64,000 nt of DNA from Marinomonas pollencensis (GCF_003387375.1 NZ_QUNG01000004.1:62001-126000); one strand, 5' to 3'; positions 48,626 to 58,799 are shown, counted from the stretch's first letter. Made by a program: numbers and translations. The notes: generated by a model not told the origin, from the letters alone.

Positions 48626-49576
48626 TTGGATAGCTTTTTAGAGGTACTTGGTTTTTCTTTTTCTATCACCATGCCTATATTTTTAATATTGGTGTTAGGA
48701 ATTCTTCTCTACCAAGTAAAACTGATCAATGACAACTTCATTGATGTAGCCTCTAAACTGGTGTTTAACGTCACCCTTCCTGCCCTACTTTTTATCAGCA
48801 TTTCGAAGACCAAGCTCAGCAGCAATACAGATTTCTCCCTCGTTATTTATGCCATGCTTGCGGTGGTTGCCACCTATCTACTGTTAGAAGTAATAATGAT
48901 CAAACTCATCCCGCACAAAGGGGATCGCGGCGTGGTCATTCAGGGCGCTTTTCGCTCCAACATGGGTATTATCGGCTTGGCCTATTGTGTTAATGCCTAC
49001 GGTGATGAAGTGTTTTCTGTTGCCTCTATTTACCTTGGCGGAGTAACCATGCTGTACAACATCCTTTCTGTGATTTGCTTAAATCGCTCAATGGATGCCA
49101 AAAAAAGTATTGCTCAAACCCTTAAAGGGCTCGCAAAGAACCCACTGATCCTGGCCATTATTGCCGCCTTGATCTTTTCTTCTACCGGGCTCACTTTGCC
49201 TTCTACCCTGCATAAAGCAGGCGATTATTTTGCACAAATGACTTTGCCGCTGGCACTACTTTGCGCTGGGGCTTCGTTAAGCTTTAAGGCAATGCAAAAA
49301 GACATAACAACCGCAGTGCTTTCATCCTCTGCGAAACTGATTTTCATACCTTTTATTATCACCTTCGGCGGCTACCTTCTAGGCTATCGAGGCATGGAAC
49401 TGGGTGTCTTATTTTTGATGTCGTCCGCCCCTTCCGCTTCAGCCAGCTACATTATGGTAAGAGCAATGGGCGGCAACGCCACACTTGCGGCTAACATCAT
49501 TGTTATCACCACCATCGCATCACTGCTTAGCACCAGTATTGGGGTAACCATATTACGCAGTTTAAACCTAATGTAA
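48626..49576 (+). CDS. AEC family (auxin/malate efflux-type) transporter
   Basis: A ~316-residue membrane protein with about ten hydrophobic segments in two halves, typical of AEC carriers. It includes FNVTLPALLFISISK, QGAFRSNMGIIGLAY, a NPLIL motif and LLCAGASLSFKA, with SSAPSASASYIMVRAMGG near the end. AAGGA at 48615-48619 directly abuts an ATG at 48620 but sits six bases from a TTG at 48626, so I place the start at the TTG; the ATG would add two residues. Substrate unknown. It follows the response regulator by 37 bp and may be controlled by it. Confidence 0.88.
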   Translation: MDSFLEVLGFSFSITMPIFLILVLGILLYQVKLINDNFIDVASKLVFNVTLPALLFISISKTKLSSNTDFSLVIYAMLAVVATYLLLEVIMIKLIPHKGDRGVVIQGAFRSNMGIIGLAYCVNAYGDEVFSVASIYLGGVTMLYNILSVICLNRSMDAKKSIAQTLKGLAKNPLILAIIAALIFSSTGLTLPSTLHKAGDYFAQMTLPLALLCAGASLSFKAMQKDITTAVLSSSAKLIFIPFIITFGGYLLGYRGMELGVLFLMSSAPSASASYIMVRAMGGNATLAANIIVITTIASLLSTSIGVTILRSLNLM

Positions 49577-49622
49577 GAAAGCGATTCGCCCGATTTCAGT
49601 GGGCACAATAAAAAACAAACTT

Positions 49623-49641
49623 TTTAATGATAATCACTTGC
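49623..49641 (+). promoter_or_regulatory. Putative Fur box 1 upstream of the AraC gene
   Basis: TTTAATGATAATCACTTGC matches 14 of 19 positions of the Fur consensus by hand alignment, including the unbroken core AATGATAATCA. It lies 55 bp before the AraC start, 19 bp from the second box. Confidence 0.7.
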
Positions 49642-49660
49642 ATTTAAGCAAAAAACCCTC

Positions 49661-49679
49661 TTTAATGATAACCATTATC
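49661..49679 (+). promoter_or_regulatory. Putative Fur box 2 upstream of the AraC gene
   Basis: TTTAATGATAACCATTATC matches 16 of 19 positions of the Fur consensus by hand alignment. It lies 16 bp before the AraC start codon, where bound Fe-Fur would block transcription of araC and probably the flavodoxin gene behind it. Confidence 0.85.
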
Positions 49680-49695
49680 AGGACAGAGGTACGAC

Positions 49696-50586
49696 ATGCT
49701 GCATATTAATTTACATGATGCCTATGATGCGCAAGGTGATATTTCATCGCATTTCGCAGCGTCAATAAATGGCCACAAACGTCACATCAGCTTGCTTCCT
49801 AATTTGCAGATTATTGACCAGCACCTCTCTTGTCATAGTGAGACTCGCCTTACTGAACAAGCACAACAGGGCTTTTATTTCTCACTTATTGGTAGCCAAC
49901 CAATTGATAGCATTGAGCAGGTTGAAAGCATACAAGTCAGCTACCAAACCCAAGACATTGTTGGTGACTTTGTGATGGCATCTGGCGAGCAAAGATCCTT
50001 GTTTCAAATCCATGTGGGCACAGAGCAATTAGCCGTGCTATTCAACGAAACAGAAGAACAAGTGAGCCATTACTTTAGCAACTTATTCACTAGCCTTAGC
50101 CAAGGCAGCCAGACCATTAGCTTGCCAGTAACAGAAAAAAACCGTGCTATTTGTCAATTAATGCTGACTTATCAAACACAAACACTCAGCTTAATTGGCC
50201 ATGTTTACTCTTGTATTTGTACCTTTGTAGAACAGCTTAAAATGCTCAATCATTTAGCCCGCTGTGAAGGCTGTCAACAAAAAGTATTTCAAGCACAAAA
50301 TTTATTAGAAACGCCAGATCATGCGGGGCTAAAAACAGATATACTAGCCCACCGCGTGGGCTTAAATAGCGAAGCATTGACTCTGGGCTTTCAACACCTA
50401 GTTGGCCAATCCATTGCCGACTACGGAATGCGCAGCCGCATGCAATACGCGGCCGCAATGCTTCGCCAAAACCCTCATTCAAAATCGTCCGTTGTGGCTA
50501 AAAGCGGCTTCACTGAATCTCAATTTGAAGCAATCTTTATTCAACACTTTGGCGTTAGCAGCCATCAATACGGACAAATTCACTAG
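49696..50586 (+). CDS. AraC family regulator under Fur-box control (PchR-like)
   Basis: A 296-residue protein. The N-terminal ~190 residues are a ligand-binding-like domain without a sequence signature that I recognise. The C-terminal ~100 residues hold two helix-turn-helix units (TDILAHRVGLNSEALTLGFQ and SVVAKSGFTESQFEAIFIQHFG) as in AraC proteins. The two Fur boxes and the C-terminal AraC domain recall PchR-type regulators of siderophore uptake, but no siderophore receptor gene is present nearby. The flavodoxin gene follows after 21 bp. Confidence 0.88.
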   Translation: MLHINLHDAYDAQGDISSHFAASINGHKRHISLLPNLQIIDQHLSCHSETRLTEQAQQGFYFSLIGSQPIDSIEQVESIQVSYQTQDIVGDFVMASGEQRSLFQIHVGTEQLAVLFNETEEQVSHYFSNLFTSLSQGSQTISLPVTEKNRAICQLMLTYQTQTLSLIGHVYSCICTFVEQLKMLNHLARCEGCQQKVFQAQNLLETPDHAGLKTDILAHRVGLNSEALTLGFQHLVGQSIADYGMRSRMQYAAAMLRQNPHSKSSVVAKSGFTESQFEAIFIQHFGVSSHQYGQIH

Positions 50587-50607
50587 TAATAGGAATATTG
50601 AAATACC

Positions 50608-51144
50608 ATGGACCAACCGTCAATTGCCTTAATATATGGCACAGATACCAACAACACCGAAGAAGTCGGCACTAAAATCGTTAGTCAGTGGAAAGACTTA
50701 GGTGTTGAAGTAGAAATGCATAACATCAAAGACATTGAAGTCAGCCAACTTGAAGACTACGAGATGTTAATTCTCGGCATACCAACATGGGACTTTGGTG
50801 GCATACAAGAAGACTGGGAAGAACTAGGAGATGCGTTAAGCGAACTATCTCTAGCGGATAAAACCATTGCTTTATACGGCCTAGGTGACCAGTTCGGTTA
50901 CGGTGATTACTTTGTCGATGCCATGGGCTGGCTCTACGAGAAATTAGCCCCGACACAAGCCACATTTATTGGTGAATGGCCAACCGAAGGCTATGAATTT
51001 GAAGCGTCTAGAGCCTGCATAAAAGACAAAGAACATTTTGTCGGCTTGGCAATTGACGAAGATCAACAATTTGAACTCACTGACCAGCGCGTTGAGCAGT
51101 GGGTAATCCAACTTTACGCAGAAAGAGCGGTAGAAGCCGCATAA
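50608..51144 (+). CDS. Flavodoxin
   Basis: A 178-residue long-chain flavodoxin. FMN-binding motifs are IALIYGTDTNNTEEVG (phosphate loop), LGIPTWDFGGIQEDW (isoalloxazine Trp loop) and LYGLGDQFGYGDYFVDAMG with the Tyr stacking loop. It carries electrons in place of ferredoxin when iron is scarce. It lies 21 bp after the Fur-box-preceded AraC gene, and is probably induced with it under iron limitation. FldA versus FldB cannot be told from this alone. Confidence 0.94.
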   Translation: MDQPSIALIYGTDTNNTEEVGTKIVSQWKDLGVEVEMHNIKDIEVSQLEDYEMLILGIPTWDFGGIQEDWEELGDALSELSLADKTIALYGLGDQFGYGDYFVDAMGWLYEKLAPTQATFIGEWPTEGYEFEASRACIKDKEHFVGLAIDEDQQFELTDQRVEQWVIQLYAERAVEAA

Positions 51145-51161
51145 ATATCACCTGACTGGCA

Positions 51162-51243
51162 CATTAGATAAAGGGTCACGACTCAAAATTTGGACGACTG
51201 CACATTCGCTGCCCCGAATGACCAAATTTCACCTTATCTAATG
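51162..51243. repeat. 82-bp nested inverted repeat 3' of the flavodoxin gene
   Basis: Three symmetrically nested pairs of arms: CATTAGATAA (51162-51171)/TTATCTAATG (51234-51243), AAATTTGG (51186-51193)/CCAAATTT (51222-51229) and CATTCG (51203-51208)/CGAATG (51215-51220). As RNA this would be a long interrupted stem. It starts 18 bp after the flavodoxin stop. No T-run follows it. Confidence 0.75.
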
Positions 51244-51278
51244 GATATTTATGATGCTCGCTCAAACAGCGTGAAGCA

Positions 51279-51332
51279 CGTGACCACTCCTCCTTTCTCT
51301 CCTGCTTGGGGGTGGTCACGCATTTCTTTTTT
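51279..51332 (+). terminator. Intrinsic terminator downstream of the flavodoxin gene
   Basis: Arms CGTGACCAC (51279-51287) and GTGGTCACG (51312-51320), extended inward by G-C and G-T pairs, are followed by CATTTCTTTTTT. It would end the araC-flavodoxin transcript after the nested repeat. Confidence 0.85.
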
Positions 51333-51380
51333 GCCAACCGATTCGTTATGATGTCCATTCCACTTTTTAAATAGAACATC

Positions 51381-51695
51381 ATGAACCTGCAATTGTCCGA
51401 CATTATTTTTTTATTACTTATCGCGAGCCTTTTCTATGGTTGGTGGCGCAATAGCACCATACGCGAACGTGCTGTTATTAGCGCTAAGCAACACTGCCAA
51501 GAGCTCAACCTTCAACTTCTAGATGACAGCGTTGCTGGTAATGGCTGGAAACCTTATTGGGAAAACCACCAACCCTGCATCAAACGCAGTTATCAATTTG
51601 AATTCACCTCAACAGGCCGTATGCGTTATCAAGGAAGAATTACTTTTACCGGCAACCGTATTAGTAATATTTGGTTAAGCCCTCACGACATTTAA
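51381..51695 (+). CDS. DUF3301 family membrane-anchored protein
   Basis: A 104-residue protein with one N-terminal membrane segment (SDIIFLLLIASLFYGWW). The soluble part has AKQHCQELNLQLLDDSVAG, YQFEFTSTGRMRYQGRITF and NIWLSPHDI, the pattern of DUF3301. Function unknown; probably a small inner-membrane protein exposing its C-terminal domain to the cytoplasm (Arg-rich after the segment). It follows the flavodoxin terminator and likely has its own promoter. Confidence 0.85.
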   Translation: MNLQLSDIIFLLLIASLFYGWWRNSTIRERAVISAKQHCQELNLQLLDDSVAGNGWKPYWENHQPCIKRSYQFEFTSTGRMRYQGRITFTGNRISNIWLSPHDI

Positions 51696-52183
51696 TCTAA
51701 AAAAATTAATCACCTACTTCCTAGTTACACAACCTGACTAAAATAGGGTCAATTATTGGCCTCATTTAATTGCAAAATAAGACAAACTAGAAATAGAATG
51801 TAAGGAGGATCAGGCTTTGTTTTGAATCTATCTCTACAAAGCAGTGTTTCAGCTTTAAGGAAAGTGCGAATAACTCGTCTCAGCCTCAAGCTTTAACAGG
51901 AATCGTCAATTAAGTCGTGATGCTAAAGGAATCTGTTACAGCAGCGCAACACAGAGTGGCGTTTTCTTTAAAAGCTCTGAAGGACATGGTCTAAAAGTTT
52001 GCAATCTTTGTTAAGCATCTCGTCAATAGAACTAGCATTCAGATGAGATGCATGCACGAATAGCAAGTTTTTATCCAGATGTTGAGGCCAAAGAGTGTGT
52101 TCGCACGCCTTTAACCAATGACTGGCTGCTGACCGGCTCTATCATTGGCCCATAAAATATAATAAGAAATATAGGTATCATTT
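51696..52183. other. 488-bp intergenic region upstream of a chemoreceptor gene
   Basis: No open frame of convincing length and no recognised RNA family is visible. There is a GGAGG at 51803-51807 without a usable frame after it. The part from ~51810 to 52140 could be decayed coding sequence or a regulatory leader; I cannot decide. A GEMM c-di-GMP riboswitch was looked for and not found. The promoter of the chemoreceptor gene must be here. Confidence 0.5.
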
Positions 52184-54070
52184 ATGTTGTCAAACCTAAG
52201 TTTTCGCTCCAAGCTTATAGCCTTATTGTCTGCCGCGATTATTGGTTTTGTTATTGTTACCGTAGTGGCTTTACAAGGATTGAATACCCAGACTTCTGCA
52301 TCGGAAAGGTTCGAAGTATTAACACGGGTAGACAAAGACTTGGCAACCTTAGTTATTACCCTGATGGAAGAGTATGAAACGCTTTCCACCATCAATGACA
52401 AATCTTACCAGCCTTTTTTGAAAAAACTCGAAACTGAATCCAGTGAATCCATGAAAACCCTGGATAATAATCTGCAATTGGTTTCTTCCCCAGAAGCCAA
52501 AAAACGCTTAAATGAAGTGAAAAACTCCGTCGCTGATTACACAAAAACCTTAGAACAGCTGGTTCACCAAAGACAAATTGTTGGCTTTAATGGCTCTACT
52601 GGCCTTAAAGGACATATTTCAGAGCTGGGCGTACAAGTGACCGACACTGTGTCTTTCCTAAGCTTGGTCAAACAAGAATTTTTACCGGTTCGTGAAGCAG
52701 AAAAGAATTTTATCTTTGAGCCAACCAGCGCCAACAAAAACGCCTTCATGGAAAAGTACGAAAAATTCCATAAACGCATTGTCGACTTTGGTCTACAAGA
52801 ACGCTTTGGTGAAGTGATCGATCAATATTTTGCTGCGCTACAAAACTACGATCAAGCCAATGACAAATTGGTCACTTTGCAAAATCAGTTCCAAGCAAAT
52901 AAAAAGGCCTTTCATGATGCACGTTTAGCGGCGGCAAATTTCATGCAAAGCGCCGTACAGGATGCGCGTTTACAAGCGTCAGCAAGTTCGCAGAATGCCA
53001 GCGCCGGGCTAATTATTGTTAGTATTATTGTCGCCATTGTTGCCGCTTTAATGATGCTGGGCATCGGACGTAGCGTTAATAAAACACTCAATCAAATTAT
53101 CCGAGATTTGGGCAAAGTAAAAAGCGGCGATCTTACCGCTCGCCTATTTGTAAACAACAAACGTAACGACGAGTTTGATTCCCTTTGCAGCTCGGTTAAT
53201 GAAATGACGGATGGACTTGGATCCGTTATTGGTGATGTGGTGAGCACCACTCAGGACGTGTCGGGCATGGTTACTGAGCTCAATCAGTCAGTGAAAAACA
53301 TCGCCGACAGCAACCGCTCGGTCAGCGAACAAACCAATTCATTAGCCGCTGCTACTGAAGAGATTTCCACCACCATTTCGAGTATTTCAAGCACCACAGA
53401 CGAACTAAGCAACCAGTCTCAAAACACCTATGAGTCCGCTAAAGTTGGGGCCGAAACCATCAAGGGCGCACTGTCTAATCTCGCCAGTACCATCAGCGTG
53501 GTGAATCAAACTGGCATCCAGTTGAACGAATTAGGCCAACTCTCCAAAGACATTGATAATGTGATAGGCATGATCAATGATCTGGCTAGCCAGACAAATC
53601 TATTGGCACTGAATGCTGCGATTGAAGCTGCTCGTGCTGGTGAAGCGGGTCGCGGCTTTTCTGTGGTCGCGGATGAGGTTCGCTCCTTGGCAGAAAGGAC
53701 GGTGGATGCTACTGCCAAGATCACCGATATCGTAAGCACCATTCAAACCTCTACTCAAACCGCCATTGAAACCATGCAAAGCGGCCAAGAAAGTCTCCAT
53801 GCAATTGAAAGTTTCAGTGAGAAAGCCGAGCTGGCTATCCAAGAAATCGAGCAGAATGCTCAAACTAGCTCAGCCTCTTCCATTGATATGGCTCGCTCTA
53901 TTCAAGAAGTAGCGAAAACGGCCGTGCACATGAGTGAAGAGATGGACCATATCGCACAACAATTGCAACGAGACAACAGCCACATCAACAGCATCGAAGG
54001 CAATACCCGCCATATTCATGATCAGGTAGCAAACCTAGACGGTAAGACCCGTGTTTTCACCACTAAATAG
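52184..54070 (+). CDS. Methyl-accepting chemotaxis protein with long periplasmic helical domain
   Basis: A 628-residue chemoreceptor with membrane segments at ~11-30 and ~274-294. The periplasmic part (~243 residues) is Lys/Glu/Gln-rich and apparently all-helical; its size suits a helical-bimodular (HBM) domain as in McpS, which binds organic acids, though this is a guess from size and composition. HAMP follows (~295-348). The signalling tip [20 protein letters not shown] is canonical. No CheR-binding pentapeptide is seen at the C-terminus. A terminator follows. It stands apart from other chemotaxis genes. Confidence 0.92.
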   Translation: MLSNLSFRSKLIALLSAAIIGFVIVTVVALQGLNTQTSASERFEVLTRVDKDLATLVITLMEEYETLSTINDKSYQPFLKKLETESSESMKTLDNNLQLVSSPEAKKRLNEVKNSVADYTKTLEQLVHQRQIVGFNGSTGLKGHISELGVQVTDTVSFLSLVKQEFLPVREAEKNFIFEPTSANKNAFMEKYEKFHKRIVDFGLQERFGEVIDQYFAALQNYDQANDKLVTLQNQFQANKKAFHDARLAAANFMQSAVQDARLQASASSQNASAGLIIVSIIVAIVAALMMLGIGRSVNKTLNQIIRDLGKVKSGDLTARLFVNNKRNDEFDSLCSSVNEMTDGLGSVIGDVVSTTQDVSGMVTELNQSVKNIADSNRSVSEQTNSLAAATEEISTTISSISSTTDELSNQSQNTYESAKVGAETIKGALSNLASTISVVNQTGIQLNELGQLSKDIDNVIGMINDLASQTNLLALNAAIEAARAGEAGRGFSVVADEVRSLAERTVDATAKITDIVSTIQTSTQTAIETMQSGQESLHAIESFSEKAELAIQEIEQNAQTSSASSIDMARSIQEVAKTAVHMSEEMDHIAQQLQRDNSHINSIEGNTRHIHDQVANLDGKTRVFTTK

Positions 54071-54103
54071 CGGCATCAACACCGTTCCTAACTGAACCGA
54101 GCT

Positions 54104-54143
54104 AAAAAAAAGGCTTAGTGAAAATATCACTAAGCCTTTTTTC
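54104..54143 (+). terminator. Intrinsic terminator after the chemoreceptor gene (bidirectional)
   Basis: Perfect stem AGGCTTAGTG (54111-54120)/CACTAAGCCT (54128-54137) with a 7-base loop, A-run before and T-run after. It can serve both this gene and the converging gltX. Confidence 0.9.
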
Positions 54144-54220
54144 TTTGCCTTATCTGGCGGCATTAAAAATGTTCACCCCTATCGACTTATCAAGACGTCG
54201 ATTAAGGTTAAGGGCAGCCG

Positions 54221-55702
54221 TTATAGGACTGCAAACTCTTTTTCCCAACGCTTCGCTTCTTTCTTAGATGGTCCACCTAATACATTCACGGCAGCTCGCA
54301 TGCGAGCACGTGAAAGATCTGGACCGAGAATCGCCATCGAATCAAACACAGACACAGACGCGCTAGAACCAGAGATGGCAACAAATAGAGGCGCGAAGAA
54401 ATCTTTCGGCTTAATTTCCATCGCTTGGGCAAGTGATTTCAATGTATTAAAGATCTCATCTTTTTCCCAGGTACGTAAAGCTTCTAGTTTCCATAAGGAA
54501 AACTGCATGGCTTTACGTAGGGTTTCTTCTTCCATTTTAACGCTAGCAAAATCTTCTTTGGTAATCGGCAACATGCCTTTTAAGAAGAAGCCTGCGACAT
54601 CTGCTACGTCTGAGAAAGTCTCTACACGAGGCATAATTAATGGAATGATTTGCATCAAATACTCAGGGTTTAACGCCCATTCAACGTATTTTTGAGCAAA
54701 AGTTTCAGGATTCAAGTTTTCACGAATCCACATACCGTTCAACCAGCTCAGTTTTTCAACGTCAAAAACGGGGCCACCCAAAGACACACGCTGGATATCG
54801 AATTGCTCGATCATTTCATCCAATGAGAATTTTTCACGCTCATCAGGCATAGACCAACCCATACGACCAAGATAGTTAATGACAGACTCTGCCATGTAAC
54901 CCATACGTTGGTAGTACAAGATACTGGTTGGGTTTTTGCGTTTTGATAATTTTGACTTATCTGGGTTACGCAGCAATGGCATATGACACAATGTCGGCAT
55001 GTCCCAACCAAAGTATTGGTAAAGCAAAATGTGCTTAGGCGCAGAGTTGATCCACTCTTCACCACGAATAACATGGGTGATCTTCATTAGATGATCGTCC
55101 ACTACGTTCGCAAGGTGGTAAGTTGGCATGCCGTCAGCTTTCAACAAGACTTGCATGTCGACTTGAGACCAATCAATTTCAATAGTGCCGCGCAGCATAT
55201 CTTGAACAACACAGGTGCCTTCTTCAGGGATTTTCATCCGAATAACGTAGGGCACACCGGCGTCTAGTTTTGCTTGTACCTCTTCTGCACTCAATGCCAA
55301 GGCACGACCGTCGTATTTTTGCGGTAAGCCTTGTTCTTTTTGCTCGATACGCATTTGATCAAGTTCTTCTGGCGTTTCAAAAGCGTAAAAGGCATGGCCT
55401 TTTTCTACCAGTTCAAGAGCATATTGAGCGTAAATATCACCGCGTTCACTTTGACGGTAAGGGCCGTATTCACCACCCACATCAGGACCTTCTGCCCAGT
55501 CTAATCCCAACCAACGCAACGCATCTAGAATCATTTTTTCGGATTCTGGAGTACTGCGAGTTTGGTCAGTATCTTCTATCCGTAAAATAAATTTACCACC
55601 CATTTTACGAGCAAACGCCATATTAAACAGAGCAATGTAAGCGGTGCCAACATGTGGGTCGCCAGTTGGAGATGGTGCAATACGAGTTCTTACCTCTGAC
55701 AT
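54221..55702 (-). CDS. gltX: Glutamyl-tRNA synthetase
   Basis: A 493-residue class-I aminoacyl-tRNA synthetase. The HIGH-type motif is [19 protein letters not shown], and the KMSKS-type motif is [11 protein letters not shown]. Also seen are [13 protein letters not shown] and [18 protein letters not shown]. Length and motif order fit GluRS. It charges tRNA-Glu with glutamate. No tRNA genes flank it here, unlike in some relatives. Its 5' side diverges from a second chemoreceptor gene. Confidence 0.96.
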   Translation of the reverse strand: MSEVRTRIAPSPTGDPHVGTAYIALFNMAFARKMGGKFILRIEDTDQTRSTPESEKMILDALRWLGLDWAEGPDVGGEYGPYRQSERGDIYAQYALELVEKGHAFYAFETPEELDQMRIEQKEQGLPQKYDGRALALSAEEVQAKLDAGVPYVIRMKIPEEGTCVVQDMLRGTIEIDWSQVDMQVLLKADGMPTYHLANVVDDHLMKITHVIRGEEWINSAPKHILLYQYFGWDMPTLCHMPLLRNPDKSKLSKRKNPTSILYYQRMGYMAESVINYLGRMGWSMPDEREKFSLDEMIEQFDIQRVSLGGPVFDVEKLSWLNGMWIRENLNPETFAQKYVEWALNPEYLMQIIPLIMPRVETFSDVADVAGFFLKGMLPITKEDFASVKMEEETLRKAMQFSLWKLEALRTWEKDEIFNTLKSLAQAMEIKPKDFFAPLFVAISGSSASVSVFDSMAILGPDLSRARMRAAVNVLGGPSKKEAKRWEKEFAVL

Positions 55703-55988
55703 ATCAATCTCATTTATCCAGTTCGTGAAATGCGGCTATTATAATCTGCTTGGTGCCATGGGGTAAGTGCGCTTTTACATCTTTTCCAACCTCATGTTTG
55801 GTCACAACCAAACAAACCCACAAAGTTTGCTCTTTTATGGCGCCTAACGCTGTCTTTATTGGTGCATTTCTTAATCGGCACGCCCAACATCAGCCCAAAA
55901 ACCGGCTATCACTGCTCTGGCCTATTTATTGCTGGTTAGAAAACAGCTCAACCGTGACGGTATTGGATACCCTATAAGGATTGCAATT

Positions 55989-57143
55989 ATGCTATTGAAG
56001 CCTGGCACCTTGCTGATGACAGCATTGCCCTATTTTGGCCGCCAAACCTTGCTCATCGTACTGGCCTGCGGCACCCTCTTACTCTGTTTTACACCAACTA
56101 TTCCAACGATGTTTGTTGCTTTGTCAGTATTATTGCTGCTCTATTTTTCCCTATCGGTCAGCCAAATAACCAAAAACAGATTACAAAAGCTAGTACAGGC
56201 TCTTGAAACAAAAGATCAGCCAAGCGTCATACCCCTTATTCACTCTGACGCTGAATTTAACCGCTTAGCTCACTGTATTAATCCTTTACTGCGCACCTTA
56301 GAGCGACACCAACAGCTGCTAATCAGCTGTTCGCAAGAAAACCGTTACACAGCCACGGAACTGCAAAACTCGTCCACCCATGTGGCACAAGGCGCAGAGG
56401 AAGAATACTTAGCCATTGATGCCCTCGCAGCCACCAGCCAAGAGATGAATGACAAGATCTCTACTATTGCAGAGCGCATTGCTCAAACATCGCAACTGGC
56501 CGCCAACACCAAATCTCAATCTGAACAAGGTCAGGACGCACAAACTCAATTAAAAGAGCGACTTACTTTGATGCAAGACAAGGTGGACAGCAATCAATCA
56601 CAAATGGCGTCCTTAAGCGAAACCGCCAGTAACATCCAACGCTTTGTAGAAACAATTGAAAACATCACCTCACAAATCAACCTACTGTCATTGAATGCTG
56701 CCATTGAATCTGCCCGGGCAGGGGAAGCGGGTAGAGGCTTTGCGGTGGTGGCTAACGAGGTACGCACACTCGCCGCCAATACGGAACTTGCCACCCAAGA
56801 CATTGCGGCGCTAGTGGGTTCCATTGCAAAACAAGTGAATGCTTGTAAACGAACCAGTGATGAATTAATCGCCTACGCCAACAGCGCCAATAGCAGCGCA
56901 AAAGAAACAGATAACGCACTGCAACTGATTTACCAAGCCGCCCAAGAAACACAAGATGACATTAGTGTCTCAACGCAATTAATCTCAGAATTTCGCCTCT
57001 CGAACGCCGCCATGAGCGAACGTTTGCAAAGCATTACTTTAATCAGTAAACGCCACAGTAAAGCCAGCCAAGACACCAAAGACATGGTCAAATATTTAGA
57101 ATGGCTGTCCTCACGACTTGAGCAGAAGGAACCCGCACAATGA
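55989..57143 (+). CDS. Methyl-accepting chemotaxis protein without a periplasmic sensor domain
   Basis: The ATG at 55989 ([16 protein letters not shown]) follows AAGGA and starts just before the membrane part; a frame 20 codons longer lacks support. The 384-residue product has a pair of adjacent membrane segments (about 18-55) with almost no periplasmic loop, then a long coiled coil, and the canonical tip [24 protein letters not shown]. There is no usual sensor domain and no clear HAMP. The next gene overlaps by 4 bp and encodes a NIT-like protein, so the sensing part may be supplied in trans. Confidence 0.88.
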   Translation: MLLKPGTLLMTALPYFGRQTLLIVLACGTLLLCFTPTIPTMFVALSVLLLLYFSLSVSQITKNRLQKLVQALETKDQPSVIPLIHSDAEFNRLAHCINPLLRTLERHQQLLISCSQENRYTATELQNSSTHVAQGAEEEYLAIDALAATSQEMNDKISTIAERIAQTSQLAANTKSQSEQGQDAQTQLKERLTLMQDKVDSNQSQMASLSETASNIQRFVETIENITSQINLLSLNAAIESARAGEAGRGFAVVANEVRTLAANTELATQDIAALVGSIAKQVNACKRTSDELIAYANSANSSAKETDNALQLIYQAAQETQDDISVSTQLISEFRLSNAAMSERLQSITLISKRHSKASQDTKDMVKYLEWLSSRLEQKEPAQ

Positions 57144-57964
57144 CCTCGATCCTCTTGTTTATCGGCTTATGCGTCAGCATAATTGGCCTCGCCATAGCAC
57201 GCCATCATTATTCAAAGAAAAGCGCTAAACGGCGTTCCTACCAAGGTTTAGAAGGCAGCAAACAACTCATCGAGTTAATCAAACTCACCCAGCAGCATCG
57301 CGGTATGCATTCTGGATTTTTAAATGGGCAAAGCGAATTTTCAAGTAAGCTAGACTCATTAAAAGCTGACATTAGTCATCGCTACAACACCCTACTCAGG
57401 CTCGAACAGACACTTAACTACCCAAAACAATTAAGCTGCCAATTACAATACATTCAATGGCAAAAGCTTATCCGACATTCAGCGCTCAACAGCGCCCAAA
57501 GCTTTCAAACTCACTCACGCCTGATTGCCAGATTGCTCGATAGCCTTTGGGATATGTCCGATGAATTTGCGCTAACATCAAGCCAGGATGACACGGTACG
57601 AGCCTTAGCACAGCAATACATTAAAACCCTGCCGAATATGGCCGAAGCGTTAGGGCAAATTCGTGCCCTGTCTGTGCAAGTAGCGGCCAAGCATAGCTTA
57701 AGCTCCGATAAGAAACTGCAGCTGCTATTTACCTTAGGAAAAGTCGATGCTCACATTGACCATCTCGACCAGAGCCACAGCGTGCAAGAGAAGCAAAAAA
57801 TAAGAGATTTTGTTGCGCAGATTCGCAAAAAAACAGACAACCAAGAATTGCTTAATAGTCAACCGGATGACTTATTTAAAGACGCCACTTTAATTATAGA
57901 TGGCGTCTTTGCACTTATTTTCACGGGGGTAGACAGATTGCAGAAAAGAATCCACTTGTCCTAA
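57140..57964 (+). CDS. Membrane-anchored NIT-like (nitrate/nitrite-sensing-type) protein, partner of the upstream receptor
   Basis: A 274-residue protein whose ATG overlaps the receptor's stop (ATGA). One membrane segment ([18 protein letters not shown], ~3-20) is followed by many basic residues, so by the positive-inside rule the rest should be cytoplasmic. That part is mostly helical and contains [15 protein letters not shown], resembling the start of NIT domains (the 'RGLSAG' helix). No catalytic or methylation motif is present. Identity as a NIT domain is tentative. The overlap strongly suggests joint expression with the receptor. Confidence 0.72.
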   Translation: MTSILLFIGLCVSIIGLAIARHHYSKKSAKRRSYQGLEGSKQLIELIKLTQQHRGMHSGFLNGQSEFSSKLDSLKADISHRYNTLLRLEQTLNYPKQLSCQLQYIQWQKLIRHSALNSAQSFQTHSRLIARLLDSLWDMSDEFALTSSQDDTVRALAQQYIKTLPNMAEALGQIRALSVQVAAKHSLSSDKKLQLLFTLGKVDAHIDHLDQSHSVQEKQKIRDFVAQIRKKTDNQELLNSQPDDLFKDATLIIDGVFALIFTGVDRLQKRIHLS

Positions 57965-58010
57965 GCACTCAGGCTTAGAATGGTTCATCAGAGCCTGCGA
58001 AAATGCTCGT

Positions 58011-58799
58011 TTAGACTGGCTGGTAAGCCAGTTGGGAAAGGCGCACGCCGATTTCAACATCGACTTTTAACGATACCAATTGGCGTGACAATAAACACTG
58101 CTCGTAATTGCCAGCCAACATGCCTTGAATTCGCTCACTGAAGGTATCGCTGTGCTGGTAAATACTTTCTATTGTGGAATGGGTTTCCATCATGCTTAAA
58201 GCCGTCTTTGGTCCTATGCCTTTCACTCCTGGAATGCGGTTAGTGGTATCCCCCACCAGCGCCCAATAGTCCGTCAATTGGGTCGCTTGCACTCCGTATT
58301 TAGCAGGTATCCAAACCTTGTCATAGCCAAGTTTGGCAAAATAATCGTATTGCAGGATATTTTCATTATCCAGCAATTGGGTGAAGCCTTTATCGGTGGA
58401 CACTATATAGGATTTCACCCCTTGATTTGCTGCTTTAACCGCCAAGGTGGCAATTAAGTCATCCGCTTCCCAGCCGGCTAACCGTAAACAAGGAATACGA
58501 TTGTAGCGAAACACCTTGGCGAAATCCGGTAAGGCGTCCAGTAGGGCATCGTCCATCGGCACTCGGCCTAGCTTATATTCTGGGAAAATCTTATGGCGCC
58601 AGGTTTGCCCACTGGCATCAAACACCACCACAATATGCGAAGGAATAATTTGTTTGATTAATTTCATCAAGGCATCAATGGAAACACTCTGGGTACGCTC
58701 TATCCGCCGCGTTATATCTTGCTCTGATTCCAAGGCCGCATAGAGTCGTCGTATCAGATTTAGTCCATCAATAATTAATAATCGCTTTTCCACTCTCAT
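58011..58799 (-). CDS. xni: Flap endonuclease Xni (ExoIX-like 5'-3' exonuclease)
   Basis: A ~262-residue protein of the PolI-type 5' nuclease family. It has LLIIDGLNLIRRLYAAL, VVVFDASGQTWRHKIFPEYKLGR, GWEADDLIATLAV with the metal-binding acids, STDKGFTQLL, and the helix-hairpin-helix GVKGIGPKTAL. Some metal ligands of the second site look reduced, as in Xni. The start is uncertain: ATG 58799 with GGG directly before it, GTG 58793 with better spacing, or ATG 58832; by comparison with Xni a short N-terminus is expected. No polymerase domain follows. Confidence 0.88.
   Translation of the reverse strand: MRVEKRLLIIDGLNLIRRLYAALESEQDITRRIERTQSVSIDALMKLIKQIIPSHIVVVFDASGQTWRHKIFPEYKLGRVPMDDALLDALPDFAKVFRYNRIPCLRLAGWEADDLIATLAVKAANQGVKSYIVSTDKGFTQLLDNENILQYDYFAKLGYDKVWIPAKYGVQATQLTDYWALVGDTTNRIPGVKGIGPKTALSMMETHSTIESIYQHSDTFSERIQGMLAGNYEQCLLSRQLVSLKVDVEIGVRLSQLAYQPV

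Noticed and set aside
51176-51403. 75-codon open frame on the minus strand
   Set aside because: It runs across the nested hairpin and the flavodoxin terminator and into the start of the DUF3301 gene, has no protein motif, and its composition follows the inverted repeats.
51696-52183. Possible riboswitch (GEMM c-di-GMP type) ahead of the chemoreceptor gene
   Set aside because: The conserved GEMM sequence blocks are not present, and I could not draw a consistent fold by eye.
55750-55977. 75-codon open frame on the plus strand upstream of the second chemoreceptor gene
   Set aside because: No ribosome-binding site, no motif, and it lies in the promoter region between two divergent genes; probably chance.
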